A stretch of 64,000 nucleotides of DNA. Source: Ceratothoa steindachneri. Its lineage: Eukaryota; Arthropoda; Malacostraca; Isopoda; Cymothoidae. The notes beneath the pieces are model-generated. The model saw only the letters and a list, made by a program, of their open reading frames with translations. It was not told where the DNA came from and did no database searches. The DNA is taken from contig OZ018322.1 of NCBI GenBank assembly GCA_963969495.1, positions 162,058,048-162,122,047 on the forward strand, given 5' to 3'. The position numbers and the translations under genes are program-made. Below, piece after piece: positions 48,094 through 59,200 of the stretch (position 1 is the first letter of the stretch; each line of letters starts with the position of its first letter).

Positions 48094-48112
48094 TAAATAG
48101 TATATATATATA

Positions 48113-49569
48113 TGTCGTAGAATGACTCCCGACGATACTATATATAACACTATTCGTTGAGGGAACTTCCTTAATTATCTTTAGAGTGCGTTTTACTGTC
48201 TGGCGGCCGATATTATGTATCTTCAAAATGCTTAAGAAGTGGAACTGAGCTCAAGGATAATAATATTGCTATCATTAATAAAATAGAGTTTTATTAATAA
48301 TAACTATAAACAAAACACAAAAACGGAAAATATTGACAAACAGAATGGAAAGGGTCGTGTAGACTCGGGCTAATCCAAGGATTTAAGGGATCAAAAAAAG
48401 GTAAAACAAATATGGAGTTAAAGAGATGGGATGGTTCGATAAACCATTTAAAGCACAGGATAGAATTGACAAATAAGGGATCAATACTCAAAAGGTGACG
48501 CTTGGCTTACGTAACTTCATTAGGGTGCAGTGGAAGGTACTTGAAGGAATATTCGGTCCGCTGGCGAGTTCCAGCCGAAGGGGGGGGATAAAAGGATCCT
48601 GACGAGGCGTCTTGGAAAGGAGAACCGTTACTCGACGAACGGCTCGACGAACAATGGCTGTTCTACTTTGTTCTCTTCTGAACAAAGGGGGGATGAGAAC
48701 CGTCTCTTGTCTACGGGCTCAAGAACAATGGCTGTTCTAATGTTGTTCTCCCTTTGAACAACAGGGGGGGGTGAGAACCGTTTCTTGGCGAAGGGCTCAA
48801 AACGAACAATGGCTGTTCTAATGTTGTTCTCCTTGAACAACAGGGGGGGATGAGAACCGTTTCTTGGCGAAGGGCTCAAAACGAACAATGGCTGTTCTAG
48901 GTTGTCCTCTTCTGAACAAAGGGGGGTGATGAGAACCGTCTCTTGTCTACGGGCTCAAGAACAATGGCTGTTCTAATGTTGTTCTCCTTGAACACCGGGG
49001 GGGGTGAGAACCGTTTCTTGGCGAAGGGCTCAAAACGAACAATGGCTGTTCTAATGTTGTTCTCCTTGAACAACAGGGGGGGGATGCCTTGGGGACTTGG
49101 CGTCACTAAAGGCTCGAACCTTTGGCACTCAAGGAATATTGTCCTCCTTCTGGACAAGTGATGGTGAATCTCGAGGTCGAGGTCTCTTGGCGCACAAAGG
49201 GAGAGAGGGTCGTGGTGATGTTTCGCGACGAAAATCTGGATCTCCAATCTGATCTTAGTGGTAAAGTTTCCATATAAATAGCCAGGACATCTCCTTGGTG
49301 TGGGGGAGAATGGGGTGGAAGCTTCGAGGGAACGCACAGCTGGGCCGGAGAAAAATGCCTTATCTGTCCATAAGCCTAACTCGATCTGGCGAGGTCGGCG
49401 TATGGGGGCGAACGGGGGGGACGATAACCTCCTTGCTTAAACATTGGCGTCCGGTAGCTGTTGATAAGACTCCAAGCCTCGAATCGAAGATGCACGTGGG
49501 CCTCCTCGAGGTTTTAACTAATATGGGATAGGAGTTGAATTTAACACAGATTCAACTCGTTCTATCACA
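48113..49569 (-). repeat. 5' LTR
   Basis: 1457 bp, same structure as the 3' LTR. The minisatellite is at 48649-49085. Differences from the 3' LTR include C/T at about 49184, T/C in the CTCCTTGG(T/C)GTG block, and G-run lengths. Confidence 0.92.
48649..49085. repeat. LTR minisatellite, second copy
   Basis: Same six-unit array as 44298-44735. Unit 4 has GGGGGGTGATGAG where the other LTR has an 11-G run, and unit 5 has CACCGGGG where the other has CAACAGG. Confidence 0.92.
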
Positions 49570-49571
49570 TA

Positions 49572-49651
<80 letters not shown>
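49570..49651. repeat. (TA)n microsatellite at the right edge of the LTR element
   Basis: Nearly pure TA repeat, about 80 bases, beginning TATATTTATATAT directly after the LTR end. Confidence 0.95.
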
Positions 49652-49657
<6 letters not shown>

Positions 49658-49777
49658 GATTGCTTCTAGAGAGCCTAAATTTAATGTTTAACAGAAATCC
49701 CAAGGCGAGGAAAATAGCTGGTATCATCCTTTTTATTTACCGGCGACGTTTCGACCCCAATACGGTCATCTTTTCAG

Positions 49778-50427
49778 GCCTAAAATACAAATAAACGAAA
49801 CAAAATATTTTGCACTGTTATGAAAGCACACTGCTAAATGTACATCTAGAACTTTACTAGCTAGTATTAGCTTTGAATTGTAAATTTAGGTTAGAGGGAA
49901 TATTTCGAAATGGGGCTCAAATTTACAATAAAGAGACGAGGGGAGGATTTTAAATATTTAAATTAGTTAGCGAGTGTATAAATGCTTAAATCTATTAAGG
50001 TAGGGAAGATTTGATTTATGAATCTAATGATTATATAAAACTCTTTTAAAATAAATTTTAAACGAATAATTGAAGGCAAAATTGGCAAAACCTAATATAC
50101 AAGATCACAAACCTTGCCAATGAGCGTGTTACGTGTTGCGGCCGACCCAAAAGCACCAAAACCGTCCTATATAATCATTAGATTCATAAATCAAATCTTC
50201 CCTCCCTTAATAGATTTTAGCAATTATACACTCGCTAACTTATTTAAATATTTAAAATCCTTCCCTCGTCTCTCTATTGTAAATTTGAGCCCCATTTCGA
50301 AATATTCCCTTTAACCTAATTTTGCAATTCAAAGCTAATACTAGCTAGTAAAGTTCTAGATGTACATTTAGCAGTGTGCTTTCATAACAGTGCAAAATAT
50401 TTTGTTTCGTTTATTTGTATTTTAGGC
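49778..50427. repeat. Foldback element with 260-bp inverted arms
   Basis: The left arm 49778-50037 and right arm 50168-50427 are reverse complements with about ten mismatches in 260 bases. The arms start GCCTAAAATACAAATAAACG and end in its complement. The 130-bp loop holds a perfect nested 8-bp stem, ATTGGCAA and TTGCCAAT. No ORF longer than 66 codons (50114-50314, in the right arm). A transcript would form a long hairpin. No target duplication is visible. Could be a MITE/foldback transposon or an inverted duplication. Confidence 0.92.
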
Positions 50428-50573
50428 TGCCTGGTTCGAATCGCTTCCCTTCGCGGATTTTTCGAAAAAAGGTAATAAAAATATTACTGTAAGGAAAAAT
50501 TATTCCGTTTTCTCTTTCAATGTGGTTTAATGGATTCATTTTCATCATTCTCTCGTGCTACTTTGAGAGAAAT

Positions 50574-50579
<6 letters not shown>

Positions 50580-50642
<63 letters not shown>
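50580..50642. repeat. (TA)n microsatellite
   Basis: Nearly pure TA repeat, about 63 bases. Confidence 0.95.
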
Positions 50643-50646
<4 letters not shown>

Positions 50647-51069
50647 AACAAGCAAATCGAATTTACACTGATGTAACAACGACCGCCGGGCCTTCCCCAT
50701 ATTTAATATAATTTCTGCCTTTCAAAAACCCTTTTTGGAGACAGGAAGAAAGAAGCATAGACCTTATATTCCAAGCTATATAACCATATTGTACAAAAGA
50801 GAGAAAAATTGGAAGTGAATAAGCATATGAGGCAAGAAATAAGAATATTTCATAAGCTTGAGACAGGGACATTGGAATACAAGTATCAAGGAGAGAAAAA
50901 GACAGCACAATCAATGTGATGTGGTAATTCTTCGCTTCTTACTAATCGCCGTCTACTCATCTGTTGATTTTGAAATAACCGGAATAACTACAAACGTAAA
51001 ATGTCGCGCCGATGTATCAAATGACCGATCAGGTTCAGTTTAAATTATATTTCAACGCACGCATCTCAA

Positions 51070-52035
51070 GCTGCAAAAATATCAGCTCAAAATAATTCAT
51101 CTATTCATCCAACGAATCATAACGAGTTAGTATTACCACATGAAGTTTCAAAATATGCGCCTCATATTAGCGTCGAAGAATACCTCTTACTCGCCGATAG
51201 TGGTCCTGGATCAGATTGAATTTTAATTTGGAGGAGATAGCTCCAAATTTATATTCAAAAATGGATATTATGATGTAAAAAATCTATGATCGAGTGTATC
51301 GATTTTTTATACTTTTTTGCCTAACAAAAAGAGAGTCATTTATATGCAAATGTTCGAACTTGTAAAGGAAATTGAACCATATCAGAAACCAAAATCATTT
51401 TTGGGAATGAATATGCAGCATTTAATGCCATGAATCAATATTTCCCAGACGTGGGTATTAAAAGGGTTTCTTCAATTTAGCCTAAAATATGCAAAATCAT
51501 TTAGCTGCAGTTTTAGCTTCTCATTTATATAATAGTGATGCAACATTTCTATTTAGGGCAAAAATAGCTTTGTGCCAATATCTCACATTAAGCAATATGT
51601 CACCTCTTGAGAAACTAACATTATCTTGTAATTAGAATTGGAACAAATACTCAAACGGTTTGAATTTCATTACATAAGTCACTCAAATCGACGAAGAAAT
51701 GTGAAACATTCTCCCGAAATGTGGAACTTCTATTTGGGCAATTTAGATGTGAGGTCCAGACTAACAATTACATACGCAGAAGGCGCCACCGACGACTCTA
51801 AAGAGAACTTGAAATGGATCATCCTGGTAATAGGAAATTTATATATGGATAAGAAATATTCAAAAGGGGCAAGATCTTTATTATGGACAACTTGTAGAAG
51901 GACAAGCGCCCCTCTCCCAATTCTTTTTAAGAACGTATCGAGAAGCTGATAACCGCATTTTTAATATTGTTTTAGATTTTGAAGACAGATCACTATTCGA
52001 ATATTTACGTGACATAGCAGGTAATTTGAAAAAAT
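51070..52035 (+). pseudogene. MULE-type transposase relic
   Basis: Frame-hopping plus-strand blocks match MULE transposases found with FLYWH-type zinc fingers in invertebrates. They are FLPNKKRVIYMQMFELVKEIE (near 51310-51375), NEYAAFNAMNQYFPDVGIK (51405-51465, the conserved E/D-rich core), LAAVLASHLYNSDATF, RRNVKHSPEMWNFY (51675-51735), then in another frame RTNNYIRRRRHRRLQRELEM and, near the end, DFEDRSLFEYLRDIAGNL. MULEs move DNA by cut and paste. The N-terminal zinc finger was not found, and stops or shifts occur every 30-100 codons. No flanking terminal inverted repeats were recognised. Confidence 0.65.
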
Positions 52036-52039
52036 AAAT

Positions 52040-52870
52040 TAATTTGATATCAGCTTTTAATTATATTGTTTTTTTCAATTCAATTTTTTCAAAATGATCC
52101 TTGATAAAAATCTAGAACACTTTTGAATACCTTCTACTTATTCATTCTTATTTTTTTCTACTGAGAGTGCATTATTATACTCCTAATATTCTCAAAGTTT
52201 CAATAGTCTAATATTTCAAGCTATTTTTAGTAAGGTAGAATCATGTGGTAACTGGTGCAACACAATATTTTTTATCTTGATGGAAATTTTATATTTAAAT
52301 TTTTATATGTCTACGAAATTTATAATGTTTAAATTTAGTTGGTTGTCTTTAAAACGAATATCTTTTGCTAGTTTTTCGTCTTCCTCAATGTTGGTTGGTA
52401 AATCATTTTAAGGTTTTCTAATGTCTTTTATTTTTGTTCGTCCCTAGAAATTTTGTTTTTAAGTATTCACTAATTTTGCTGGGTTTGAAGCGGACTTGTT
52501 CTGCTATGGTTGTCAGGTGATAGTGGTATATATTTAAATGACAATCATGTGGTATTAAAGTTCAACTGCCCTGCAACTTTATTTAATCTTCCATATATAA
52601 AGTATACTTTACTCCTTTTGATTGTTTAAACTTTAGGCACCCTTTACATAATATAAAAATAACTCTGACAATGAGTTAACTGGCGATAAGTTAGCTGGCG
52701 GTATTGAATCCTATCTATCCATCCAAAATGAAGGCAATGTATAGTAAGGAGAAAAATAATTCCATGGAAAAATTTGAATTATCATTGCCGGAAATGGAGC
52801 CCATGTCTCCTGTTTACCCTGTCTCCTCCTAGTCCCTATATAATCTCGTGTTTCTCCCATTTGCACATGC
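52040..52870. other. No recognisable gene
   Basis: AT-rich spacer with nothing recognised. Confidence 0.55.
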
Positions 52871-52871
52871 A

Positions 52872-52872
<1 letters not shown>

Positions 52873-52905
<33 letters not shown>

Positions 52906-52912
52906 TGGGGGA
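52873..52912. repeat. (TA)n microsatellite at the Tc1 insertion point
   Basis: The TA repeat ends directly at CAGTGGGGG, the Tc1-like terminus. Tc1 elements insert at TA. Confidence 0.9.
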
Positions 52913-53277
52913 AATAATTATTCGTACACCTTCAACATTCAATTTGAATAGACTTCCAATTTATCAAACTTCATGAAATTTAGACAATAGATTAATATTA
53001 AGGTAAAGTTTAAAGTTATGTGCACAAAAATGCATTAAAAAGAATTGATATTCAGTAAAATTGAAATTAATAAAAACAGAGGGGGGAAAAAGTATTCGTA
53101 AAGAAAAATAAATCTAACGAAATTCATTTTGAAATTACAAGAGAGAAAGACTATTAGCTGTGACGGTGCAAAGAAGCTTCTAGAAGGTTTCAATAATATG
53201 TACAGCAGTCAGAAATACCTCAGGAAAGATTAAAATGCCATTCACCAGTCGATGTTCCCGCAGTGAAGACGTTATCA

Positions 53278-53435
53278 TGAGGAAGAATTTAGAACTCTCT
53301 AATGACCAGAAAAAGGCGATTCTGAAGCACAAATATTGATGGGTTGAGCTATGGGAAGATATCCGAGCAGTTGAAAATAACTTTAGACACTGTGGTGAAA
53401 TCAAAATCGCGAGGACAAACAGACGCTAGTTTAGT
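53278..53435 (+). pseudogene. Tc1 transposase, N-terminal helix-turn-helix part
   Basis: LSNDQKKAILKHK, then after a stop and frameshift GLSYGKISEQLKITLDTVV. This is the first DNA-binding helix-turn-helix of Tc1 transposases, which recognises the inverted repeats. It is cut off by the LTR-like insertion. Confidence 0.75.
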
Positions 53436-53461
53436 TACACAGCGTCAACTATTACGTTCCA

Positions 53462-54733
53462 TGTGGTCCGATACCTGAACCCCCGTCCCTTTTCCCCGCT
53501 GTCCCAAAAATCCTTGAGATCGCTCGCAAAGAAGGAGTACCCTCAGCAGATTTCGTAGTTAATTAAAATAAACAAAGAATAGGGGATAGCCTTTAGAATA
53601 AAAATCTAGGAAAAGGCTCAATGTTCCCTCTTATTTTTATGTCGATTTTCGCCAAATAGACGAAATTTCACTTTCTCCAGAGGAGACCAGAAGGGCGAAT
53701 GGCCACAACGTTGAAAAGTGATGCCCTAGGAGGGAGGCTTAAAGGTGGGCCCTCATCTCCCTTCCCCTACCACAGGGAATAATCGACGTATATATAGCTT
53801 GATCTGGAGAAATGAAAAAGAAAAATCGAGGTAGCAATCAGGAGCAGAAGACGAGTGCCGGAGGCAAACCGGGAATCAAGAAAAAGTGCAACCGAGCGGG
53901 ATTTTTCTTCCCGAGGCCTTTCTTGTGGTCACATCGAAGAGCAGACCAGCAGTAACGAGGATCATTATCATACTAATCTCATTCAGAGAAACCACCTATC
54001 TCAGTTTTTCAAATAGAAACAGAGATATCCCTCACCATTGAGGAATACCAATGTGAAGTTCCCCTCGAGAAAAGATTCCCCTCTTTTGTCAAGTCTCAAC
54101 ATCTAGAAGCCCGCAAGTATAAACCAGAAATTAGAATAATCGTAGATCCACAATCCCCTAGCTTATATCTTCAAGTTAAGAAGCATCGCCACACGCTCCC
54201 AACTTACCTTGGGATCAGCTGTTATTTTCACATAGCCTCAACCAGCGTATCCTTCGCTCATAGAGACGGCCAGCTGTGTTTCCGAGTCAGCCTCACGTCT
54301 CGAATCATCGTATCAACGAGGTTCTCGTTGAAGATCATCCAACGCAAGACTCCCTCTTAGTTAAAGTTAAAAGGAATCCAACTTATGTATGTCCGTTAGT
54401 TACCATTCCGTACTAAAGTGACTTTTTGCGTCAACCATCGCGTAGTACTCATTGGTAGTATTAACTTTTATTCAGAACCTCTTATTATAGCCTTAGTATA
54501 TTTAATGTTTAATATTTCATTTTTTTTAATGTAATTAAAGTATATTTTTTCCCTAGTTGTTTAATTAAGTCCTCGAAACGCTGCATATGCCAATAGATAT
54601 ATAATATTACTAATTCTCTCTGGTTAAAGAATTAAAAGTAAAAATAAAGCACTCTTAGAGAAAAGTGGATCGGAGTTATTCATGTACGGAACAAACGTAC
54701 ATACACTCTGGGCCGTATATTACGACTAGTACC
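53462..54733 (+). repeat. LTR-like repeat, copy 2, inserted in the Tc1 transposase
   Basis: Homologous along its length to 36508-37930. Begins TGTGGTCCGATACC, has TATATATAG at about 53790, a GAGAAACCACCTATCTCAG block at 53988, TCGAAACGCTGC at 54574, and AATAAAGCACTCTTAGAG at 54643. No paired LTR or internal region nearby, so a solo LTR is likely. The right end is uncertain by about 15 bases and no target duplication was found. Confidence 0.65.
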
Positions 54734-54744
54734 ATTGGCTCTGT

Positions 54745-55175
54745 CATTCTGAATTGAAAAAAGGTGGGAACCATCGAAAACCTTCAATGTTCAGGTGCTC
54801 CTCGGAAGAATGTCCCCCAAACTTCTTGTGTAATAATAATACGTATTTATATTACTTATGTCGACCCATAATGAAATTTAAGATGACCTATTGGCGGCAG
54901 GAACGTCGGCCACAGAGCGAACCATCAGTAATGAACTGAACCCGCAGGATTTTAAGTTTTGCAGGCCAAGGAAGATACCTCTGATAATGAAGAGATACAG
55001 AGCTGAAAGGTTGAAGTTCGTACGTGAGGATTTGGAGAAACCTGTTGAGTTCTGGGATTAATGTGCTGCGGTCAGACAAGAGAAAAATTGAGTTGTTGGC
55101 TTCAAGGATGGCCGTTTTGTCTTGAGGAAATACAAGACGGCCATCGTCTTGTTTTGATGAAAGTTCATAAAATAT
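54745..55175 (+). pseudogene. Tc1 transposase, central part
   Basis: Picks up where the N-terminal piece stopped: GTIENLQCSGAPRKM is the GRPR-type linker, the next block is the second helix-turn-helix, and EFWD / NVLRSDKRKIEL is the start of the catalytic domain with the first Asp (family WSDES, here RSDKR). It ends in frame-shifted ASRMAVLS / GFKDGRFV. Several frame changes. Confidence 0.75.
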
Positions 55176-55309
55176 TAGCTCAAATGGATAAAAGGAGGGA
55201 AAGAAATTATCAGTATAACACATTATTGGTGATAAAGACAAGTCCTAGGACCCTAAATCGGAGTACAAGCAGTTGTTTGACGAAAGTTTACCTATGTGGA
55301 TGAACGGAG

Positions 55310-56260
55310 CACTAGAAGTTTGCATTAGGCATACTTATGAATTGGCAGAGCTAAAGGATCATTGTAGAGACTTTAACTGTATCATGATGAAGAACTCAGT
55401 AACAGCAATGACCTGGCACGAGAATGAAGACTATCGAAAAAGGCCTTAGAAATCCTAGCATCAAGAATGAATGAGAAACGCTTAAAAACAGAGAGAAGGT
55501 ATCCTACTTTCATTCATGAACAAATGCATTTATAAGTACTTTAAAAGTGACAGTAGCTATCAACTATTGGATAATCGATGTATGTTGAGCTCAAAATGGT
55601 ATGCTTGTCTCTAGGTTAGCAGCGCAAGTATAAGAGGTGTTCCTGTTTTCTGTACATGTGGGAGAAAGAGCTCGAGATAAGTATTGGATGTAGAGTAATT
55701 GATTTTCAAGTTCTGAACTCAAACCTGCTGATCCCACACTCTACATTAGTCACTATGTCGCAGAAAGAAAATTACATTTCCACCTCTGCGCATCAGACTA
55801 AATCTCAGAAAGCAATTCGTTAAAACAATGGCAAATTAAGGCGGCTGTTTAAAATAACTCCTTTTGGGACTATCTGTCCTATCAATTGAAAAAAAGATCC
55901 AGGAAGTTGTGTTTGATGTTTTCACATATTTGATAGCTCATCAAAGATGAGCATTTTATCGGGACAGATTCAGAACTAGAAAAGAAAGTTTGGTTATCAT
56001 TAATATATCTTGTTCAAAACTTTCTTAGGAATACACGCGCAAAGAAATATACCGGAATTGTCCCAAAACTAATTGAGAGCTAAAAAATGGTCAGTTGCAA
56101 CATTAGAATCAAGTTGCCTTTTCTGCATAGCCATCTTGATTACTTCCCGAAAAACTTTAGTGAAGTCAGCAAGGAGCAAGGTAAAGAAAAGGATTGAAAG
56201 GCATGGAGAAGCGATCCGAGAAGATGGGATGTAAATATCAGTGGCGTGCAGCCAGTGAAA
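55310..56260 (+). pseudogene. Relic of the multicopy uncharacterised family, copy B
   Basis: Shares nucleotide stretches with copy A at 10550-11785, for example CATGATGAAGAACTCAGT (10617 and 55383) and TCCTACTTTC followed by a matching block. Protein pieces: LEILASRMNEKRLK near 55445, then SHLDYFPKNFSEVSKEQG near 56140-56195 and RRWDVNISG at about 56230. These are the family's C-terminal SHLDYFPEN..SEEQGERFHQD..RYQGRWD blocks. Decayed more than copy A. Function unknown; probably transposon-derived. Confidence 0.58.
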
Positions 56261-56264
56261 TCAA

Positions 56265-59200
56265 GAGAAGCAATGCTTCCCCATTTAAGAAGAAAAGAAA
56301 AAGAAATTACACCCAACAATTAATATGATAGTAGAATCAATCTTATTCTCACATTTATTCTTGCCTATACTTTTATACGCCATACGGTACCGTTCACTTT
56401 CAATCGAATTGGCGTTAGACCCTGATGAGCCCGACTGCAATTGAAGAAATGCATCATTTTGCTTCGAGATTTTGACTCTTTTTTTTTATCTCGTAATTTC
56501 AATAATAGTTCTGCTTTTTGGTGCTTTGGAATGAATAGTTTAAAAGATGATTTGCTTTTCTTAGTAATAATATACAGTCATTATAGTTTTATTATTTGTA
56601 TCTAAATATTTCAATGCCATGTTAGAATTAAGAAAAAATAACCTATTTGTAGAAGGAGAAGGAAGCAAATTTAGCTTTCCAGTATTCTGCTTGCATCTGG
56701 TAACCTGCCGATTTGCCAGAATCTAGGAAAAAGCAATAAAAGGTCTAAGACGCAATGACGTAACTATTATTATGCTCTGAAGCTTAAACAATTCTTAAGT
56801 TATATTTAAATATGGGTGGTGAGAATGAAAGCAGCTATATAGCTTAAACTCTGTATGGTTACGCTCTTGTATCTTACGCCTTTTTGTTTATATTCCCTGG
56901 GTTCTAGCAGCCTTACCGGATTCACCCCTGGTACCTTTGAGATAAGTTAGTAGCAGCGACTAAATGCTTATATAAGTGTGGCCTATTATTTATTCACTTT
57001 TTTAAGTGATATTCCCCTTTTAAGCAAAATGGATGCAAATAAAGTTGTGAGAAAATGGGATTGCATTATTGAAAAATTAGTAAAAAGGAAGTTAAGTACG
57101 ATGACTTATAATGAAAAAGAAACTATTATTAAAACAGGTAGGCCGGCCTACGCCAAAACGAGATGTTATCCCAAACTGTTCCACTCGCAAATACAATGTC
57201 GGCCAATATGATAGAACATCTTGGCTTGTGGTTTTGCATAGGGTAAATATGTAGATTGTCGGCTCTAACGATGGGACGTAAACTATTTCGTCTGTGTTCC
57301 AATATGTTTCACGTTTTGGAGTAAATTTAAGGGGACAGCTCGTGTAAGGGTAAACACAATGAGTGGACCACCCTACGATGATCCTGAGTTTCAATTAATT
57401 GGGGGTGTCCAGTATAGCGTTTTTCGTTTGGTTAGTTTCAGGAATTTTTCTAAAAAAAATGGCGCTGGGTATATTTCAAATAGGACTCGAGGGCACATGA
57501 ATATTCAGACAGGGGTGAACGAAATATAAACAAACAAAAACCCACTTTTTTGGCCGAGCCGCCAATCTACATATTTACCGTGCATAGTACTTACAGAAAC
57601 TATTTTAACATTTAAATAATGTTTTAAAAGAATAACATTCAAAAGAATTATCATTTAAATAAAGTGAGTAGTTTACAATTCAATAGTTGTTTTTAATTAA
57701 CAATAGATTTACTTTAATTAACACATTTATATTTATTTTTGTAAAACTTGAATTGCTTCCTCATTTTCAAGTCACCAGACGCCACTGGTAAATATGTTAG
57801 CTGAATACAGTTGAATAAAACCTGCGTGCTATCTCGCCGCAACTTTCCCTTTGCACCTAACCCCCAATCCCGTGCCGGCTTCAGTTTCACTTCTGTTCCC
57901 TTCGAATTGGTCACACTCGAGATACAAACCGTCCTTTGATGGAGCACCCCCCTCCCCTCGTTATTGCGAAAGGCGTATCTGTCTCGGTAGGGAGACGAGT
58001 GTTGTATCCGTACCGAGAGACCAATTATACTAGACTTGTGGACTATTTGACTTCTTGGAGCAGGATAGCATCCTCCATTTAATTTTATTCTCTTCGGTGT
58101 TATTCGTATGATTTCGCACCGGAGGAAGGCGGGCCCTCCCCCTCACGCTGGATGTGCTTCCTTCTAATTGCTTTTTGTATTGTATTTTTTTCTTTTGCAT
58201 TTGTTTTTTTAGTTGTGTTTTTGTTGATTTTGGTTTTAATCTAGCCTAGCATTAGGCTAGTATATCTTATGCCCTTGTATGCAGTCGTCAGAGTGTTATA
58301 TCTAAATAAATATATCATAAAATGAAACTGTTCGCATATTAATCCCTCAATAAATGTTGTAATCCTAAATTTTGGCTTTAAATATTTGCACACAATTTGA
58401 CTTACAGTAGCAATATCATTTGTAGGAACAAAATAAATTTGTACAAACATTACAGTCAAGCAATATTTTATTATTTTCCATTTTATTTAAGTTGTCAGAA
58501 CAATCTTTAAAATGCCGACAAATTTGTTAGGGGTGGGTTTTTTATATGTTTTGTTACAAAGTGGTGGAGTTTCTTCCGACGTCCGTCCGTTGGGTCCACA
58601 GATTTTCGATGGGACAGGGAAATAATTAGAGGGCTTATATTGGACTCATAGTTGAGTGGGATGTGGAGCATAGTGGAATCCTACAAACTTTCAACGAAAG
58701 GGAAGCATATAAAATAGAGAAATAATTTTTTTATTATCCTCTAGCTCAAAAAGTTGAAGCGATACAGAAAAACTGTATTGCTGTATTCAGAAGCCAAAAT
58801 TTAAACAAGAACAAGTGTCATATGTAAATCAACGAAAACTTTGTTCTTTCGTGAAATCTAAGTGTAAAAAGTCCATATATGCGTAGCTTTAAATAAATCA
58901 ACCAAATTTCCGTTGCAACAATTACAAGCATATTTGCATCTACTCTCGGGACAAAACTTCGTTTACAATCCTTTATATCGAGCTTCCTCAAGAGGCTGTA
59001 CACACACATTGTACTGCGGGAGCAAAAGTAAAGGCTAACAAATTATTGTGGCCATTTTATATTTCCGGGATGTCCATCGTGACCCAAGAACTGCCCAGAA
59101 TTATGAAAGTGTTGTGTTTTGAAACATAGACGCAAAAAAATAAACGATTAAATAATGGTTACTTATTCATTTACTTCTTAATCAACCGCAATTATTTGAA

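Larger units (their letters stand above)
43762..49569 (-). mobile_element. Young, internally deleted Ty3/Gypsy-like LTR retrotransposon
   Basis: Two direct 1457-1458-bp LTRs (43762-45219 and 48113-49569) flank a 2893-bp interior with one 716-codon minus-strand ORF. The LTRs begin TG and end CA. I count only about ten substitutions between them outside homopolymer runs, so insertion is recent. Next to the left (3') LTR is a purine tract. After the right (5') LTR the minus strand has TGGTATCAGG about 20 bases in, a candidate PBS. The element sits in TA repeats, so a target duplication cannot be read. The interior lacks capsid, RT palm and integrase, so the copy must be non-autonomous and rely on relatives. 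Confidence 0.92.
52913..55180 (+). mobile_element. Tc1-like DNA transposon, split by an LTR-like insertion and truncated
   Basis: The left terminus CAGTGGGGGAAATAATTATT fits Tc1 inverted-repeat ends. Transposase coding begins near 53278 (ELSNDQKKAILKHKY), shifts frame to GLSYGKISEQLKITLDTV (to about 53400), and is interrupted at about 53430-53461. After the insertion it resumes at about 54768 with GTIENLQCSGAPRKMSPKLL, then TISNELNPQDFKFCRPRKIP (about 54910-54970), RLKFVREDLEKPVEFWD and NVLRSDKRKIEL, the first catalytic Asp region. The rest of the DDE domain and the right terminus are missing. Confidence 0.75.

Noticed and set aside
50425..50450. GGTTCGAATCG after the foldback as a Pol III B box or tRNA
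   Set aside because: No A box or foldable tRNA upstream, since the foldback arm occupies that position.
36508..54733. The two LTR-like repeats as the paired LTRs of one 18-kb element
   Set aside because: They are clearly diverged, each sits inside a different older transposon, and the DNA between them holds unrelated elements, so they are independent insertions.
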